A stretch of DNA of 64,000 nucleotides from assembly GCF_030658505.1 (NCBI RefSeq), contig NZ_JAUTXR010000192.1:62001-126000 (forward strand), given 5' to 3'. The notes beneath the pieces are model-generated. The model was given only the letters and a program-made list of their open reading frames with translations. It searched no databases and was not told the DNA's origin. The position numbers were made by a program, and so were the translations under genes. Every line of letters begins with the position of its first letter. Position 1 is the stretch's first letter. Below, piece by piece: positions 18,903 through 27,257 of the stretch. The stretch comes from Stenotrophomonas raiganjensis (SeqCode) (GTDB lineage: Bacteria; Pseudomonadota; Gammaproteobacteria; Xanthomonadales; Xanthomonadaceae).

Positions 18903-19241
18903 ATGAAGAGCTTTGGCGATAGATTGCGGGAAGCGCGTGCAGCTTCCGGCCTGACACAGGAGCAACTGGGCTTTGCTATTGGTGTCACCAAGGCTTCGAT
19001 TTCGGCTTGGGAGAATGGGCGTGAAACGCCTAGCTTCCGCGTCCTGGTTGACCTGCGTGACGCCTTGAACAGGTCTTTGGACGAACTCATTTGCGGCAGA
19101 GTGAGCGCCGTAGCCGAGCCTGCGGCTACCAAGGAAGGCGAGCTACGCGCTACCAATGCGCAGGAAGAGGCGTTGCTGGTTCGCTTTCGAGCGCTCCGAG
19201 CCAGGAAGCGCGAAGCTCTTCTTGAAGTCCTTAAGCCGTAG
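18903..19241 (+). CDS. XRE-family helix-turn-helix regulator
   Basis: A 112-residue protein. Residues 3-60 form a Cro/C1-type helix-turn-helix domain: FGDRLREARAASGLTQEQLG, then the recognition helix VTKASISAWENG and FRVLVDLRDALNRSLDELI. The C-terminal 45 residues form a charged helix, probably for dimerisation. The ATG at 18903 starts close to the domain; an in-frame start at 18810 would add 31 residues of doubtful coding quality. It is the likely repressor or switch of the island. Its 3' end overlaps the convergent serine recombinase gene by 11 bases. The 18612-18902 gap probably holds the divergent promoters. Confidence 0.85.
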   Translation: MKSFGDRLREARAASGLTQEQLGFAIGVTKASISAWENGRETPSFRVLVDLRDALNRSLDELICGRVSAVAEPAATKEGELRATNAQEEALLVRFRALRARKREALLEVLKP

Positions 19242-19797
19242 TATCGGTCTGTAGGGCACGGTACACGCTGCTACGGCTGATGGAGAAGCGCTCAGCCAGT
19301 TGCTCAATACTGAATCCTTCTTCCACCCGCAGCCTACGAATGCGTTCTTCCTGTGCACTCGTGAGCGCCTTCTTGCGGCCAAACTGGGTGCCCTTCTGCT
19401 GAGCGAGCGCGATGCCATCTCGTTGGCGCTCAGCTCGGATGTCGGCCTCGAACTCTGCAAAGGCTCCAAGAAGGTTGAACATGAGCTTGCCTTCTGACGT
19501 GGTCGTATCCAAACCCTGGTCGAGCACTCGTAGGCTGACCCCCTTCTGCCTCAGGCGGTCAGCAATCTTTGCAAGGTCCAGTACTGACCGGGCCATGCGG
19601 TCCAGGCGGCATACGACCAGCACGTCCCCATCGCGCAGGTATTCCAAGGCTGCCTGCAACTCAGGGCGGTTCTCGGCCTGGCGACCAGAGCGCTTCTCCT
19701 GGTACACCTTGCTACACCCAGCCTTGCTCAGCTTGTCCAATTGAACGTCGAGCGATTGGCCCGCTGAACTGACACGTGCATAGCCAATCACTTCCAT
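19231..19797 (-). CDS. Serine recombinase of the resolvase/invertase family
   Basis: A 188-residue small serine recombinase of normal length. MEVIGYARVSSAGQSLDVQ carries the catalytic Ser; VCRLDRMARSVLDLAKI holds the conserved Arg residues; LGAFAEFEADIRAERQRDGI forms the long E helix; residues 145-185 form a helix-turn-helix DNA-binding domain (FSIEQLAERFSISRSSVYRA). Such enzymes resolve dimers or invert segments by double-strand cleavage at a short crossover site. Its role beside a tyrosine integrase in the same island is unclear: it may control inversion or copy number, or be a relic of a second element. ATG 19797 gives the expected N-terminus. Confidence 0.92.
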   Translation of the reverse strand: MEVIGYARVSSAGQSLDVQLDKLSKAGCSKVYQEKRSGRQAENRPELQAALEYLRDGDVLVVCRLDRMARSVLDLAKIADRLRQKGVSLRVLDQGLDTTTSEGKLMFNLLGAFAEFEADIRAERQRDGIALAQQKGTQFGRKKALTSAQEERIRRLRVEEGFSIEQLAERFSISRSSVYRALQTDTTA

Positions 19798-19927
19798 CGG
19801 TGTCTCATAAATTCTAGATGTTGTGAGAATAACATTCTGGCATGAATTTTGGAACGGGCGGGAGGTCGTCCCAAGATGTATACGTATTGGGAGATGAGGT
19901 TGAAACGTAAATGGGGGAGTTGGACGG

Positions 19928-22129
19928 ATGTTGCTCAAGGTAGAGGAGCTTAAGACGCTATGCATCGCTCGGGCCGCAAGGCAATCGATTCGTACTCGGA
20001 ACTTGTTGAGAAGGCATCGAGCAGCATTGACCCTAGCGGGCTTGGCTGGGCTCTTTGTCTTGACGCTATGGGGAACTTCCGCCAACCAAGAGACGCTTCA
20101 GGCCCACCTGTCATCGAAGGAGGGCTTTCAGGCTCTAACTAATGTTCTCCTGGGCATAGGCTCCGCGATGGTGGGCGCGACCGCTATCGTGTTTACCCTT
20201 GTGCTGTTCGCGACGCAGACGAATGTAGCCCGGATGCCAACGGAGCTGTTTCGTATGTTTAGCTCCGACAGGAGGTTGCTGGGGGCCTTTTTTGGCACGC
20301 TGATAGGCTCCATTCTCATCGCAATGACGACCATCGTTATCAGCCCGGAAACGGCAACTTGGTACTTGTTTGGGTCGCTTTGGACCATTGCACTCATTCT
20401 GCTGACGTTCGTACTGGCTTATCAGAGGGCACTAAGCCTCGTAAATCCCACTGTCCAATCCAAACTCGCTGCCTCCAAGGCGAATCGCAGTCTGAAGCGA
20501 TGGGGGTTTCTCGCTGACAGCCTGACTGCTTCGGCCAAGAGGCAGGGCGCGGAAGGATTTGACGCCGAGCGCTTCGCTTTCTTTGCAAAAAATTCAGGTT
20601 GGGAGAGGGGCGCCCAAGAAATTGTGGGGCATATGACCAACTATGGAGCGAGGTTGGCAGAGCAAGGCGACCACGATTCGTTCAAGGCCATGTTGACGGC
20701 GGCAATTAGCGTTCACAAATTCTATGTGGCCGTCAAAGGAAAAACCTTCCTTCCGGGAAACCCGTTCTTTGAAGTCGTGCCGAGCCGTGATGGCTTTCAG
20801 ATTTCCATGTTGGAGAATCTACGGCGTGCAGGAGTTTCGGCTCTATCAAGGAAGGATGAAAGGCAGGTAATTCTCGTTTTTCAAGCATTGCATGACGTGT
20901 TCAATGTCTACATGAAGATTCAGTACGACGTGGAGCGAGCAACCAAGACACACGCCGCTATGGCTGCCGGCTATTTGCGTGCTCAAGTTCTGGATTCGCT
21001 TTCTCACGGTATGCCCGACGCGACAATGGAGGGCGTTCGTCAGTTAGGTAGCGCAGCACGTCATTGCCTGAGCTACGGTCTTACCGAAGATGCTTCGTCT
21101 TTGATAAAGGCGTTGGGTCAGTTGGCAGCGGCAGGCATCGCTGGTAAGCAGTTGCTACCCGTTACTAACACAGCGGTCGAACAGCTACGAGACAACCTCC
21201 TTGTTGGTGTGGTGAGCCGTCATGGCACAGAGTTCACACTTGAAGACATACATCATCAGGCCATTTCCGCAGCCATGTTAATCATGGCGGGGGTCAAAGA
21301 GTCTTCTCCAATCGAGAGTATTCATCGAGGCTACCTGTCGCCGTACTTCTCAACTTCAGACCATACTTCACTCTTGCCGCAGCTAGCTCAAACGTTGAGC
21401 TTAGCTTCGCAGAATCACCCCCAGGTGGGGCCGCATTCGGTCAAGAACTTCGTGAACTGGGTTGACCGCATCAGACACCCGACGAAGGAATTGATGCTAT
21501 CTGCTTTCAAAGTGAAGTCTTCTTTGGTCTTCGACCTGCTCAATTGGCCAGTAGAGTTGGCTAAGCTCCTTCTAAGGCTCGCCTCTGATGCGGCTCATGG
21601 AGAAATTGCCACAAGCCTGTTGGACCAAGCGGACGGGGTTGTTGCAATGCTTACGTGGGTTCCCGCTGACCACGATGGGGCGCATCAGGCAAACGCCGCG
21701 GGCTATTTGGAGTTGTTGATGACGCTTGCCATCGAAGCTAGAAGGGCAAAAGCGAACGATGCCTATTTAACTGCCACGAGGCAGTTGCTGCGTTGGTCTA
21801 TTGCCAGGTCAGAAGCTCCCACCGGATGGGCCGAACTGGAAATCGCTGTGGTCGGTTTGGTTGGCCTTGAGCTAGCAGTCGGTGAGAAGGATATTGATGC
21901 CCTTGTAACTCGCGTCAAAGAGGCTGTGATTCAGGCACAGCTTGTGTCGCCGGAGGTTCTGCATCGGGCTGCGCAAGGCCTGGCCCGAGAGGCTGGCGTG
22001 TACCGAGACGATGTCATGGCAATGCGAGTCTCGGAACAACTGTTGGCAGCAGTTGCGCAGGCTGATGCAATGCATGGGTTGAGGACGCTTGCTGCAACCT
22101 TGGAAGAGCTGAGTCAGAGGCCTGGCTGA
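19928..22129 (+). CDS. Large membrane protein, possibly DUF2254-like
   Basis: A 733-residue protein, the largest in the island. Four hydrophobic segments lie in the first 165 residues (about 35-51, 73-95, 115-137 and 143-163), and the remaining 570 residues are predicted cytoplasmic and mainly helical. The loop after the second helix (VFTLVLFATQTNVARMPTEL) resembles the Ser/Thr-Gln motif of DUF2254 membrane proteins, but this assignment is weak. No ATPase, nuclease or TIR motif is seen. GGAG lies upstream of the ATG. Codon use is A/T-richer than the chromosome. As the main island cargo it is a candidate for defence or host modification; there is no direct evidence. Confidence 0.72.
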   Translation: MLLKVEELKTLCIARAARQSIRTRNLLRRHRAALTLAGLAGLFVLTLWGTSANQETLQAHLSSKEGFQALTNVLLGIGSAMVGATAIVFTLVLFATQTNVARMPTELFRMFSSDRRLLGAFFGTLIGSILIAMTTIVISPETATWYLFGSLWTIALILLTFVLAYQRALSLVNPTVQSKLAASKANRSLKRWGFLADSLTASAKRQGAEGFDAERFAFFAKNSGWERGAQEIVGHMTNYGARLAEQGDHDSFKAMLTAAISVHKFYVAVKGKTFLPGNPFFEVVPSRDGFQISMLENLRRAGVSALSRKDERQVILVFQALHDVFNVYMKIQYDVERATKTHAAMAAGYLRAQVLDSLSHGMPDATMEGVRQLGSAARHCLSYGLTEDASSLIKALGQLAAAGIAGKQLLPVTNTAVEQLRDNLLVGVVSRHGTEFTLEDIHHQAISAAMLIMAGVKESSPIESIHRGYLSPYFSTSDHTSLLPQLAQTLSLASQNHPQVGPHSVKNFVNWVDRIRHPTKELMLSAFKVKSSLVFDLLNWPVELAKLLLRLASDAAHGEIATSLLDQADGVVAMLTWVPADHDGAHQANAAGYLELLMTLAIEARRAKANDAYLTATRQLLRWSIARSEAPTGWAELEIAVVGLVGLELAVGEKDIDALVTRVKEAVIQAQLVSPEVLHRAAQGLAREAGVYRDDVMAMRVSEQLLAAVAQADAMHGLRTLAATLEELSQRPG

Positions 22130-22247
22130 GTATCCCGCAATCCGAGCGCTAGGCAGATGTGGGCTGGTCGGCAGCAGTGTTGGTCTCGGTATCCTTGTGC
22201 TCCGTCGGTGCCGTGTGGAGCGCCGAACCTATTTCGGATGGGGGGCT

Positions 22248-22850
22248 TCACAGCAGGCCGATACCAAGGAGGTTTCCTTTTACACCGGATGGACTGATAT
22301 CAAGCAACTGACCGCCAGCAGGCATGTCCAGTCTTAGCACGTCTTCAACGGTATATTCGTAGACGATTTCTGGGGTGTAATCGATACGCTTGACCGCAAC
22401 GCATTCCGGTCCTGACATCTGTGGTCCTCGACAGCTCAAACCACCCTTGCATGTCTTTGGTCGTTTTTGCCTTTTCGCCTCGGCACAATCGCATCGCGGG
22501 CCAGCAAGTCTAGGGTGCAAGGCAGATGCAGCACGAATCACGTTGGTTTGAAGCCAAGCGTAGGCGTCCTGCATCGATTCGTCGAGGCCCCAGAACAGGA
22601 AATGGAAGTGGTAGCAGCCTTCGAACTTGACATCGAGATGACGCTCTGCACAGACGAGTCCAGAAAAGTGTGGCCTTGTTCGCTTGGGTAGCTTGTTGAG
22701 GAGTTTGAGGACGAATCCATTCATTCCCATCTCTGCAATCCGGTCACCATATGGGTACCGATAGGTCAATGTTACGAAGTACTCTGGTTCGTGCTCTCCC
22801 AGGTATTGCAGATAGCCACGCTCAAGCCTTATGCGTTGTTCTAGGTTCAA
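22248..22850 (-). CDS. HUH-type Rep-like endonuclease
   Basis: A 200-residue protein with the hallmarks of rolling-circle replication proteins: motif 1 YFVTLTYRYP near residue 24, and the metal-binding HUH motif CYHFHFLFWG near residue 79. One or more tyrosines in the region YTPEIVYEYTVEDV near residue 160 could be the nicking residue. A cysteine cluster (CDCAEAKRQKR, TCKGGLSC) near 120-140 may bind zinc. No helicase domain is present. The TTG start is preceded by GGAGAA. Similar proteins occur in plasmids, filamentous phages and satellites, so the island may form a single-stranded or circular replicating intermediate. Its exact family is unclear. Confidence 0.72.
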   Translation of the reverse strand: MNLEQRIRLERGYLQYLGEHEPEYFVTLTYRYPYGDRIAEMGMNGFVLKLLNKLPKRTRPHFSGLVCAERHLDVKFEGCYHFHFLFWGLDESMQDAYAWLQTNVIRAASALHPRLAGPRCDCAEAKRQKRPKTCKGGLSCRGPQMSGPECVAVKRIDYTPEIVYEYTVEDVLRLDMPAGGQLLDISPSGVKGNLLGIGLL

Positions 22851-23044
22851 TATAGTTCTCCATTCGTGATGTTCAAATTATGGGCAGCGTATTCGTCAGG
22901 CAAGTTTATAGAATCCGTCAGTAACACTACTGACAGCTTCTGCGTACAAGTGACACGCCAATGGCCATGACTCAGGGTGACCAAAAAAGAAGTTGGTACC
23001 TTTCTATGTAGTCTCCCTTGTTCGATTTTGTCATCCGGACTTGA

Positions 23045-24274
23045 TTACGTGTCTTCAATGAAAAGGGCTGCAGCAGATTCGACATCCGGCGGGTACTCAA
23101 TCATCTGGGCCGTCGCGGCCTGGGTGGCTTCGGTAGCGCCGCCACTGTAGAGCTGGAAGGCGAGGGTAGGTAGCGAGTGTCCGACGTACCTCGCAATGCG
23201 GACTTGGTCTACGCCGAGGTTCTCCAGGCGAGTAATGAACGTTCTGCGTAGCGAGTGGAAGTCGGTTGCTCCGGTTAGTCCGCGTCCGTTTCGGTGATAG
23301 CGGAAAGCTTGACCCACACGCCAAGAAAGCTTGTTGTCATAGCCTCCCCCCTTCAGTTCAGGAAATAGCTGGGCTGCCTTTGCTTCTTTTCGCTTGAGGC
23401 GTCGCATCAGCAGTCCCTTAGCAATGGGATGCCAGATTGCCAGCGTGCGTGTACCGGCGGCTGTCTTGCTCTTGCAGATATGGATGTACACGAAGCCATC
23501 TTCCACGCGAACATCCCCGCGTTTGATTGAGCAGATTTCATCAATTCGGGCGCCCGTATACAGGCCGAGTACCATCACCTCCCGAAGTGCTGGGTAGCTA
23601 GGTTCTCCTGAGAAGAGCTGGACCAGCTCTTGCATTGTGTACGGACGCTTCTTGGGCGTGTTTGATGAGTCCTCCGCACGGATGCGGAAGCCCTTCCAAG
23701 GATTGGTACCTTTGGGCAGATAGCATCGACTGCTCATCCATTCCCAGAATGCCGCTAGGGCACTGAGCTTGCGTCTACGAGTGCTGGGGCTGTCCTTGGA
23801 CTGAAGTAGGCATTCATCGACATACGAGGCTGCTAAAGCGCCGGTGACAGCCGTAGGGCTTCGGTTGTTACCCAAGTAACAGCGCAACTCTTTGTAAGCC
23901 TGCTGTCGTTGAAACCGAACAGTCTTAAGGTTGCTAGTTGCGGCCCATTCCTCTGAAAGCGCATCCAGACCGGCCGAGGGGCGGAGATTCTGCGAGTTGA
24001 CCTGCGCGGGAGAAGGGGCCGCATCTTGCTCAATAGCTCTAGAGGGGGATATGACAAGAGCCAGACCAAGGTTCGGATTACTGGCCTGCGCTTGGAAGTG
24101 CTCATGCACCTGAGAGATGACCGCCCACTTCCTGCGGTTTGCGTCATCCAGGTCGCGTGTGTTCAGCGCACGCCGGATGTGTGTGCCTTTTACGATTCCG
24201 CGTAGTGCGGTTGGAACCTTGATACGGACGTACCAAGAGTGCCCAAGGCGTTGCAGATAGCGATTCTTGCTCAT
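23045..24274 (-). CDS. Tyrosine-type site-specific integrase
   Basis: A 409-residue phage-type integrase. The C-terminal catalytic domain shows Arg in GLYTGARIDEI, a Lys in the beta hairpin (ICKSKTAAG), HSLRRTF (His and Arg), GHSLPT (His) and the nucleophile Tyr in FQLYSGG. The N-terminal part (RYLQRLGHSWYVRIKVPTAL) is a DUF6538-type arm. ATG 24274 is preceded by AGGACGGG; an in-frame start at 24316 is less likely. Its gene lies 153 bases from the rho stop codon, at the end of the element, as usual for an integrase beside its attachment site. It should catalyse recombination at the duplicated rho end. Confidence 0.95.
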   Translation of the reverse strand: MSKNRYLQRLGHSWYVRIKVPTALRGIVKGTHIRRALNTRDLDDANRRKWAVISQVHEHFQAQASNPNLGLALVISPSRAIEQDAAPSPAQVNSQNLRPSAGLDALSEEWAATSNLKTVRFQRQQAYKELRCYLGNNRSPTAVTGALAASYVDECLLQSKDSPSTRRRKLSALAAFWEWMSSRCYLPKGTNPWKGFRIRAEDSSNTPKKRPYTMQELVQLFSGEPSYPALREVMVLGLYTGARIDEICSIKRGDVRVEDGFVYIHICKSKTAAGTRTLAIWHPIAKGLLMRRLKRKEAKAAQLFPELKGGGYDNKLSWRVGQAFRYHRNGRGLTGATDFHSLRRTFITRLENLGVDQVRIARYVGHSLPTLAFQLYSGGATEATQAATAQMIEYPPDVESAAALFIEDT

Positions 24275-24371
24275 ATCCCGTCCTGTTGGAGGGGCATTGA
24301 GCTGTCTGGTGGTCAAGGTTGGTGGTCAGAGTCATGGATTTCGCCATGCCCTCAACCCTATGCATTCCGCC

Positions 24372-24404
24372 AAGAAAAAGGGCCTCCGGAAATCCGAAGG
24401 CCCT
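24372..24404 (-). terminator. Terminator now serving rho, supplied by the island
   Basis: Read on the minus strand: AGGGCCTTCGG, loop, CCGGAGGCCCT, then TTTTTCTT. It replaces the original rho terminator left behind at 16472-16500. Confidence 0.85.
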
Positions 24405-24427
24405 GTTCTCACGTGCTTTTCGATGGT

Positions 24428-26188
24428 TTACCGCTTCATCGAACCGAAGAACTCGTCGTTGGACTTGGTGTTCTTCATCTTGTCGAGCAGGAATTCCATC
24501 GCGGCCATTTCATCCATCGGATGCAGCAGCTTGCGCAGGATCCAGATCTTCTGCAGCAGTTCCGGTTCGATCAGCAGGTCTTCGCGGCGGGTGCCGGAAC
24601 GGTTGATGTCGATGGCCGGGAATACGCGCTTCTCAGCAATGCGGCGGCTCAGGTGCACTTCGCTGTTGCCGGTGCCCTTGAACTCTTCGTAGATCACCTC
24701 GTCCATCTTCGAGCCGGTATCCACCAGCGCGGTGGCGATGATGGTCAGGCTGCCGCCTTCTTCCACGTTGCGCGCGGCACCGAAGAAGCGCTTCGGGCGG
24801 TGCAGGGCGTTGGCGTCAACACCACCGGTCAGCACCTTGCCCGAGCTCGGCACCACGTTGTTGTAGGCACGGGCCAGGCGGGTGATCGAGTCCAGCAGGA
24901 TGACCACGTCCTTCTTGTGCTCGACCAGGCGCTTGGCGCGCTCGATGACCATTTCGGCCACCTGTACGTGGCGCGCGGCCGGCTCGTCGAAGGTCGAGCT
25001 GATGACCTCGCCGCGCACGGTGCGCTGCATTTCAGTCACTTCTTCCGGGCGCTCGTCGATCAGCAGCACGATCAGGTGCACGTCCGGGTGGTTGGTGGTG
25101 ATGGCCGTGGCGACCTGCTGCATCATCATCGTCTTGCCGGCCTTGGGCTGCGACACGATGAGCGAGCGCTGGCCCTTGCCCTGCGGCGCCATCAGGTCGA
25201 GGATGCGGCCGGTGATGTCTTCCGACGAACCGTTGCCACGCTCCAGGGTGAAGCGGCGGCGCGGGAACAGCGCGGTCAGGTTCTCGAACAGCACCTTGTT
25301 CTTCGACGCTTCGATCGGCTCACCGTTGATGGTGTCGACGATGTTCAGCGCGAAGTAGCGCTCGCCGTCCTTCGGGAAGCGGATGCGGCCGGAGATGTGG
25401 TCGCCGGTGCGCAGGTTGAAGCGGCGGATCTGGCTGGGCGAGATGTAGGTGTCGTCCGGGCCGGCCAGGTAGCTGGCTTCGGCCGCGCGCAGGAAGCCGA
25501 AGCCGTCCGGCAGGATTTCCAGCACGCCGTCGGCGGCGACGCCGTCACCGTGGCGGGTCAGCACCTTCAGCAGGGCGAAGATCACATCCTGCTTGCGGGC
25601 GCGCGCCACGCCTTCGGAGATCTGCAGCTGCTCGGCGATTTCCAGCAGCTTCTGCGCCGGCATGCGCTTGAGGTCGCTCAGCGAATAGACCGGGAAGCCC
25701 TCGGGCACGTTGGCGTGCGGGCGCGGCACGAAGGGCTGCTGCTCGCCGCCATCGTTGGGCATGCCGTCGTCGCGGAAGCGGTTGTTGCGGTCACGGTCGC
25801 GGCGGTTGCGGAAGCGGTCGCGGCGGTTGCCCTGGCCTTGCCCCTGGCCCTGCTGGCCGTTCTGGTTGTACGGGTTCTGGCCCTGGTTCTGGCCACCGCC
25901 CTGGTGATTGTGCTGGCGCGGCTGGCCGGATTCGCGGCCCTCGCCACCTTCGCCACCGCCACTGCTGGCAGGGGCCTCGGCGGCGGGCGCGCTCGGCGCA
26001 GGTGCTGCGGCCGGTGCCGGTGCCGGTGCCGGTGCTTCGGGCGCGGCGGCCAGCGGCAGGGTCGGCTGCGCCGGAGCGGCGCTGGTTTCGGCGGCTGCCG
26101 GAGCGGCGGCCTTGCTCACGCGGGGCTTGCGCACGCGCTTTTCGGCGGGCGCATCGGCGCTGCCGGTTTCGGAAGTGTTATCGGACAA
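24428..26188 (-). CDS. rho: Transcription termination factor Rho
   Basis: Hexameric RNA helicase that ends transcription at rho-dependent sites. The 586 residues include a long extension: about 27-75 Ala/Pro-rich, 77-125 Gly/Gln/Asn-rich, and 120-140 Arg/Asp/Asn-rich. The usual Rho body starts near residue 168 ([18 protein letters not shown]) and carries the cold-shock RNA-binding domain, Walker [10 protein letters not shown], and [16 protein letters not shown]. The start is TTG with GAGGA upstream and no ATG is available. The last 33 codons belong to the copy brought or exchanged by the island and match the displaced end except for silent changes, so the protein is intact. Confidence 0.97.
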   Translation of the reverse strand: MSDNTSETGSADAPAEKRVRKPRVSKAAAPAAAETSAAPAQPTLPLAAAPEAPAPAPAPAAAPAPSAPAAEAPASSGGGEGGEGRESGQPRQHNHQGGGQNQGQNPYNQNGQQGQGQGQGNRRDRFRNRRDRDRNNRFRDDGMPNDGGEQQPFVPRPHANVPEGFPVYSLSDLKRMPAQKLLEIAEQLQISEGVARARKQDVIFALLKVLTRHGDGVAADGVLEILPDGFGFLRAAEASYLAGPDDTYISPSQIRRFNLRTGDHISGRIRFPKDGERYFALNIVDTINGEPIEASKNKVLFENLTALFPRRRFTLERGNGSSEDITGRILDLMAPQGKGQRSLIVSQPKAGKTMMMQQVATAITTNHPDVHLIVLLIDERPEEVTEMQRTVRGEVISSTFDEPAARHVQVAEMVIERAKRLVEHKKDVVILLDSITRLARAYNNVVPSSGKVLTGGVDANALHRPKRFFGAARNVEEGGSLTIIATALVDTGSKMDEVIYEEFKGTGNSEVHLSRRIAEKRVFPAIDINRSGTRREDLLIEPELLQKIWILRKLLHPMDEMAAMEFLLDKMKNTKSNDEFFGSMKR

Positions 26189-26416
26189 GAGCGTTATTCC
26201 TCGCTTGAAGGTGCGAGCGCCCGGCTGGGGCGGCGAACGTTGGGAATGGGTCTGGAAGAAACTGCGTCCAGAGGGTGCGGCACGCGAACGCGGCCGGATA
26301 TGCCGACACTATCATCGGCCTGCGGCGCCGTGCAAGGGCTGCCGGGAACAGCATTCATCATGGACGCGGGGCGCCCGCCGGCAGCCGCGGGCGGCGGCTG
26401 CCGGAAAACAGCAGGA

Positions 26417-26746
26417 TCAGGCCAGGGCCTTGTCCAGCAGGCCGGCCAGCTGGGCCTTGCCCACCGCACCGATCTGCTCGCCGACCTTCTCGCCATCCTT
26501 GAACACGACCAGGTACGGAATCGAACGCACGTGGTACTTGGCGGCCAGCGCACGGTTGTGGTCGACGTTGACCTTGGCGATCTTGGCGCGGCCCTGGTAG
26601 GCATCGGCCAGCTCGTCCAGCGCCGGGGCGATCATCTTGCACGGGCCACACCACTCGGCCCAGAAATCGACCAGCACCGGTTCCTTGGAATTCAGCACTG
26701 CGCTATCAAAGTCGGCGTCGCCGACATGTACAACCTTGTCGCTCAT
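26417..26746 (-). CDS. trxA: Thioredoxin
   Basis: A 109-residue cytoplasmic thiol-disulphide oxidoreductase of standard length. The active site is [11 protein letters not shown], with the cis-Pro loop at SIPYLVVF and the buried Asp in VDFWAEW. ATG 26746 gives the usual short N-terminus; the longer frame to 26779 is unlikely. The gene lies upstream of rho on the same strand, 228 bases apart, and divergent from rhlB, the same arrangement as in other Xanthomonadaceae. Confidence 0.97.
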   Translation of the reverse strand: MSDKVVHVGDADFDSAVLNSKEPVLVDFWAEWCGPCKMIAPALDELADAYQGRAKIAKVNVDHNRALAAKYHVRSIPYLVVFKDGEKVGEQIGAVGKAQLAGLLDKALA

Positions 26747-27257
26747 CTTGGTTTCTCGTCTTGGATTGCACCCGGCCATGCCGGAGGTGGGTGAACTGGG
26801 CCATGCCCGGTGGCGCGACCCTCGTCGTTGCCTCGCGGCGCACTGCCGCGGTGCGTTCGGCGGGATGCCTGGACGCTCACGGCCGGCAGTGTACCCCTAT
26901 CGCAGGGCAGGGACAGGCGCCGGCTGGAACCCAGCGTATCGTGATCGCTTCGATGCCCGGTATGTGTCGGATTTCACTGTCTTCCTGTACATGGGGCTGG
27001 CAGTGGGCGACACCAGCGCCTCTGGAAGGGCCGTTCAAGTCCGGTGTTGCTGGGTGAAGGGCGAGCGTCTCTCGAATCTTTGAGACTGCTCATTCCGGTT
27101 TGCCCGCCCGAGTGCGTTAAACTGGGACATTGTGCGGCGCGCGGACCAGGTGGTCCCAGCCTGCCAACCCGCCGCAGGGGCCGCAGTTTGCGACGGTGCC
27201 CCTAGACGATGAAGTGCCAGCCGCCCCACGGGCCGGCGGCCATACCAAGACGGACTC
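26747..27257. other. trxA-rhlB divergent intergenic region, no gene seen
   Basis: This 511-base region contains no convincing open frame on either strand (frames there lack coherent protein character). It should hold the divergent promoters of trxA and rhlB. Short GGCCATGCC/GGGCATGGCC-like pieces near 26775-26812 may be degenerate palindromes. A GACGGAC sequence lies just before the rhlB ATG. Confidence 0.6.

Larger units (their letters stand above)
16502..24528. mobile_element. Genomic island integrated in the 3' end of rho
   Basis: A segment of about 7.9 kb bounded by 101-bp near-identical copies of the rho 3' end (16502-16602 and 24428-24528). A tyrosine integrase gene sits at the right end beside rho. 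Base composition inside is visibly lower in GC, with A/T-rich codons not seen in the flanking genes. Cargo in order: exported protein, lipoprotein, zinc-ribbon membrane protein, XRE regulator, serine recombinase, large membrane protein, HUH Rep-like protein, integrase. The element restores the rho reading frame with its own copy of the gene end and its own terminator. No capsid, conjugation or resistance gene is seen. Confidence 0.92.

Noticed and set aside
25709..26110. Apparent tandem repeats in the 5' part of rho
   Set aside because: They are irregular and in frame, and explained by the Ala/Pro and Gly/Gln codons of the disordered extension.
24239..26794. An 851-codon plus-strand frame opposite rho and trxA
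   Set aside because: It is the complement of rho and trxA codons and has the His/Arg/Val-rich composition of a shadow.
26637..27083. A 148-codon plus-strand frame starting inside trxA
   Set aside because: No protein-like composition, and it starts opposite the trxA coding sequence; treated as non-coding.
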